Part shown: positions 14,154-15,862 of the stretch, piece by piece
Layout: each line of letters starts with the position of its first letter
How positions within the stretch are numbered: position 1 is the stretch's first letter
DNA from: an uncultured Methylococcaceae bacterium
Lineage (GTDB): Bacteria; Pseudomonadota; Gammaproteobacteria; Methylococcales; Methylococcaceae
DNA: 15,862 nt
NCBI GenBank assembly: GCA_903910005.1
Contig: CAIVXW010000281.1
Span: forward strand, 1 to 15,862
Reading direction: 5' to 3'
Notes under the pieces: model-generated
Databases searched by the model: none
The model's input: the letters and a program-made list of their open reading frames with translations, nothing else
What the model was told of the DNA's origin: nothing
Translations under genes and position numbers: made by a program

Positions 14154-15703
14154 GTACCGCAACCGTGCTGCCAGCCCTTGACTGTCTGCTGACTGAACTG
14201 GAACGCCTGGATGTCCGTTTGTGGCTTGAAGGCGACAAACTGCGGTTTGATGCCCCTCCCGGTGCCCTGACAGCGGCGTTGCGTGCCCGACTCCAGACCG
14301 AAAAACCCGCACTGATCCGCTTTCTGGCAGAGACCGGCGTTCACGCCCCGCAGGACGGTTTTCCGTTTACGGGAGAACAGGCGCGAGCCGGTATTCATCC
14401 CCTGTCCTTTGCCCAGCGTCATTTTGGCCTGATCCAGGCACGTTATCCGGGCGAATGTTTTTATAACGTCCCGTTCGGATTCAGGATCAGCGGCCCATTG
14501 GAGGTCGCTGCCCTGCAGCGCAGCCTGGATGCCATGGTCGAACGCCATGAATTTCTGCGAACCACCCTGCAACCGGTGGACGGAGAGGTCAGACAGGTGG
14601 TTGCAGCCACGGGACGGATTTTGATCCGGTCGGTCAGTCTGGCGGCGTGCCAGGATACGGCCGGGCAACAGGCCGGTATTGAGCGGGAAATTCAGGCCGA
14701 GTGCCACACCCCGTTCGACCTGGCGCAGGACTGTACCCTCCGGGTGTGTCTGATCACCCTGGCCGAGCAGGATCATGTCCTGCTGCTGTGCCTGCACAAT
14801 ACCCTGTTCGATACGGGGTCGCTCAGGGCACTCCTGCACGAAATCGAACGGTTTTATGCCGCCTTCTCCAGCGGCAATACCGACACCGCATTGCCGCCCC
14901 TGCCCATGCAGTATGCCGGTTGCGTGCGCTGGCAGCAGGCTCTGCTGGCCGGGGATATGACAACCCGTCTGGCCTACTGGCATGACTGGTTCAAACCGGG
15001 CGAACCGCCACCACTGACCCAGCGCATTGCCGGACGTGAGCAGCCGTCAGACACCTTCGTGGCGGGCACCCTCTGGTGCGAATTGTCGGCTGAACTGACC
15101 GGGCAACTGCACCGCCTCAGCCAGGCCCGGGGAGTCAGCCTGTTCATGACACTGGTATCTGCCTACGCGCTGGTACTCGGTCGCCACAGCGGCTGCACCG
15201 ACGTGGTGCTGGGTACCACGCTGGCCAATCGCAACCACTGGAAACTGGAATCCCTGCCTGGTTCCCTGCTCAACATTCTGGCCTTGCGTTTTGATCTGGC
15301 CGAAGCACCTGATTGCATCAGCCTGCTCCAGCAAACCCGCCGCATTGTGCTGGCAGCATTCGCCCATCAGGATATACCGTTTGCCGTCATGGCCCCGCAG
15401 ATCGCACCGGATTCCCCGCGAACCACGCCCCTGTTCCGCACGGTATTCAGTTTTCTGGGCGAACTGTCCCGTGATGAACTGAACCTGACCGGGTGTACAG
15501 TTCATTTCATGGAAGAAATACACGGAGAATCCATGTTTCCTGATCTGTATCCCACGGTCTGGGAACGACAAACCCCGGAAGGTCTGGCTCTGACCAGTTG
15601 CTGGCAATACAAGCAGGGGTATCTGGCGGAAGACAGGGTAGCCGCCCTGATTGCCGACTTCAGGGCCGTGTTGACGGCACTGGTGCAAGATACCGGGGAA
15701 TGA
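14150..15703 (+). CDS. TubC docking domain plus free-standing, active-site-altered condensation domain
   Basis: This 517-residue protein contains no adenylation or carrier domain. Residues about 8-60 (LLTELERLDVRLWLEGDKLR onward) match the N-terminal TubC docking domain, which binds the C-terminal tail of a partner synthetase. Residues about 82-510 form a full-length condensation domain: C1 around PLSFAQRHFG (84-93), C2 RHEFLRTTL (132-140), a C4-like YAGCVRW, a C5-like SLLNILALRFDL and HQDIPF at 406-411. The catalytic motif HHxxxDG reads H216 N T L F D221 T222, so the second histidine, usually the catalytic base, is Asn and the Gly is Thr. It starts with TTG overlapping the upstream stop by 3 nt, so the two proteins are co-translated. 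It may act as a free-standing amide-forming domain, a release domain or a scaffold. Confidence 0.92.
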   Translation: MSTATVLPALDCLLTELERLDVRLWLEGDKLRFDAPPGALTAALRARLQTEKPALIRFLAETGVHAPQDGFPFTGEQARAGIHPLSFAQRHFGLIQARYPGECFYNVPFGFRISGPLEVAALQRSLDAMVERHEFLRTTLQPVDGEVRQVVAATGRILIRSVSLAACQDTAGQQAGIEREIQAECHTPFDLAQDCTLRVCLITLAEQDHVLLLCLHNTLFDTGSLRALLHEIERFYAAFSSGNTDTALPPLPMQYAGCVRWQQALLAGDMTTRLAYWHDWFKPGEPPPLTQRIAGREQPSDTFVAGTLWCELSAELTGQLHRLSQARGVSLFMTLVSAYALVLGRHSGCTDVVLGTTLANRNHWKLESLPGSLLNILALRFDLAEAPDCISLLQQTRRIVLAAFAHQDIPFAVMAPQIAPDSPRTTPLFRTVFSFLGELSRDELNLTGCTVHFMEEIHGESMFPDLYPTVWERQTPEGLALTSCWQYKQGYLAEDRVAALIADFRAVLTALVQDTGE

Positions 15704-15842
15704 TTGAACTTTGCAATGAATACGGCTACCCTCGCCCTGCTCTCCTGAACGGTCAGTGAAGAATGTCTGCATGGATTGAAAATCCTGCCGCCATCGCGTA
15801 TCCGGTCGAGTAAAATCCAGTTTCAATTTCCAAAATCAATGC

Positions 15843-15862
15843 AGGAATTACCATGTCAAGAA
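15843..15862 (+). CDS. Probable start of a further gene (only three codons in window)
   Basis: ATG at 15853 is followed by TCA AGA and the window edge. AGGA at 15843-15846 lies 6 nt before it, a good ribosome-binding site for this window. The coordinates here include that site. The 149-bp gap from the previous stop holds no other supported gene, only a 7-bp repeat pair (ATTGAAA near 15775 and TTTCAAT at 15821-15827). Product unknown; it may belong to the peptide locus. Confidence 0.4.

Noticed and set aside
15700..15759. 19-codon open frame overlapping the stop of the second synthetase gene (ATGA)
   Set aside because: It is too short, has no recognisable features, and ends well before the better start at 15853.
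15776..15816. TTGAAA and TAAAAT as a promoter for the gene at 15853
   Set aside because: The two hexamers are 29 nt apart, too far for a sigma-70 promoter.
1..15862. CRISPR array, tRNA, rRNA, insertion sequence or prophage genes
   Set aside because: No regularly spaced repeats, cloverleaf-like runs, transposase or integrase motifs were seen on reading through the window, though no search tool could be run.

Overview
The window looks like chromosomal DNA of a GC-rich gammaproteobacterium, probably one that oxidises reduced sulfur. The sulfur inference rests on one gene: a partial sulfide:quinone oxidoreductase very similar to the Acidithiobacillus ferrooxidans enzyme. The gammaproteobacterial inference rests on gene order, because nudJ-mnmA-purB and lolA-rarA are arranged much as in E. 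coli. An NhaD-type sodium/proton antiporter hints at a saline or alkaline habitat. The genus cannot be named from this sequence.

Layout. (1) 1-692, minus strand: the N-terminal 230 residues of the sulfide:quinone oxidoreductase. A 245-bp divergent intergenic region follows, holding a plausible sqr promoter, a dyad over its -35 element and a long bulged inverted repeat. (2) 938-2087, plus strand: a small lipoprotein, then a zinc-ribbon-like protein of the BCAM0308 type. (3) 2170-10070, plus strand: a tightly packed run of housekeeping genes, nudJ, mnmA, purB, lolA, rarA, a PilZ-like gene, birA and nhaD. Gaps are 42 bp or less and several genes overlap, so it probably acts as one or a few transcription units. 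(4) 10338-15703, plus strand: a two-gene nonribosomal peptide locus after a 267-bp intergenic gap. A further gene probably begins at 15853 and leaves the window.

The most unusual part is the nonribosomal peptide pair. The first protein (1271 aa) has only the C-terminal half of a condensation domain. It continues with an adenylation domain whose specificity residues read as serine, a methyltransferase inserted between adenylation motifs A8 and A9, a carrier domain and an acidic C-terminal tail. The second protein (517 aa) is a TubC-type docking domain joined to a free-standing condensation domain whose HHxxxDG motif reads HNTLFDT, so the second histidine is an asparagine. Read together, they suggest that serine is loaded and methylated on the first protein and passed through tail/docking-domain contact to the second. 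There it could be joined to a soluble or trans-carried acceptor by an atypical condensation domain. The domain order is read directly; the product and chemistry are inference.

No rRNA, tRNA, CRISPR array, transposase or integrase was seen. No intergenic stretch exceeds 300 bases.
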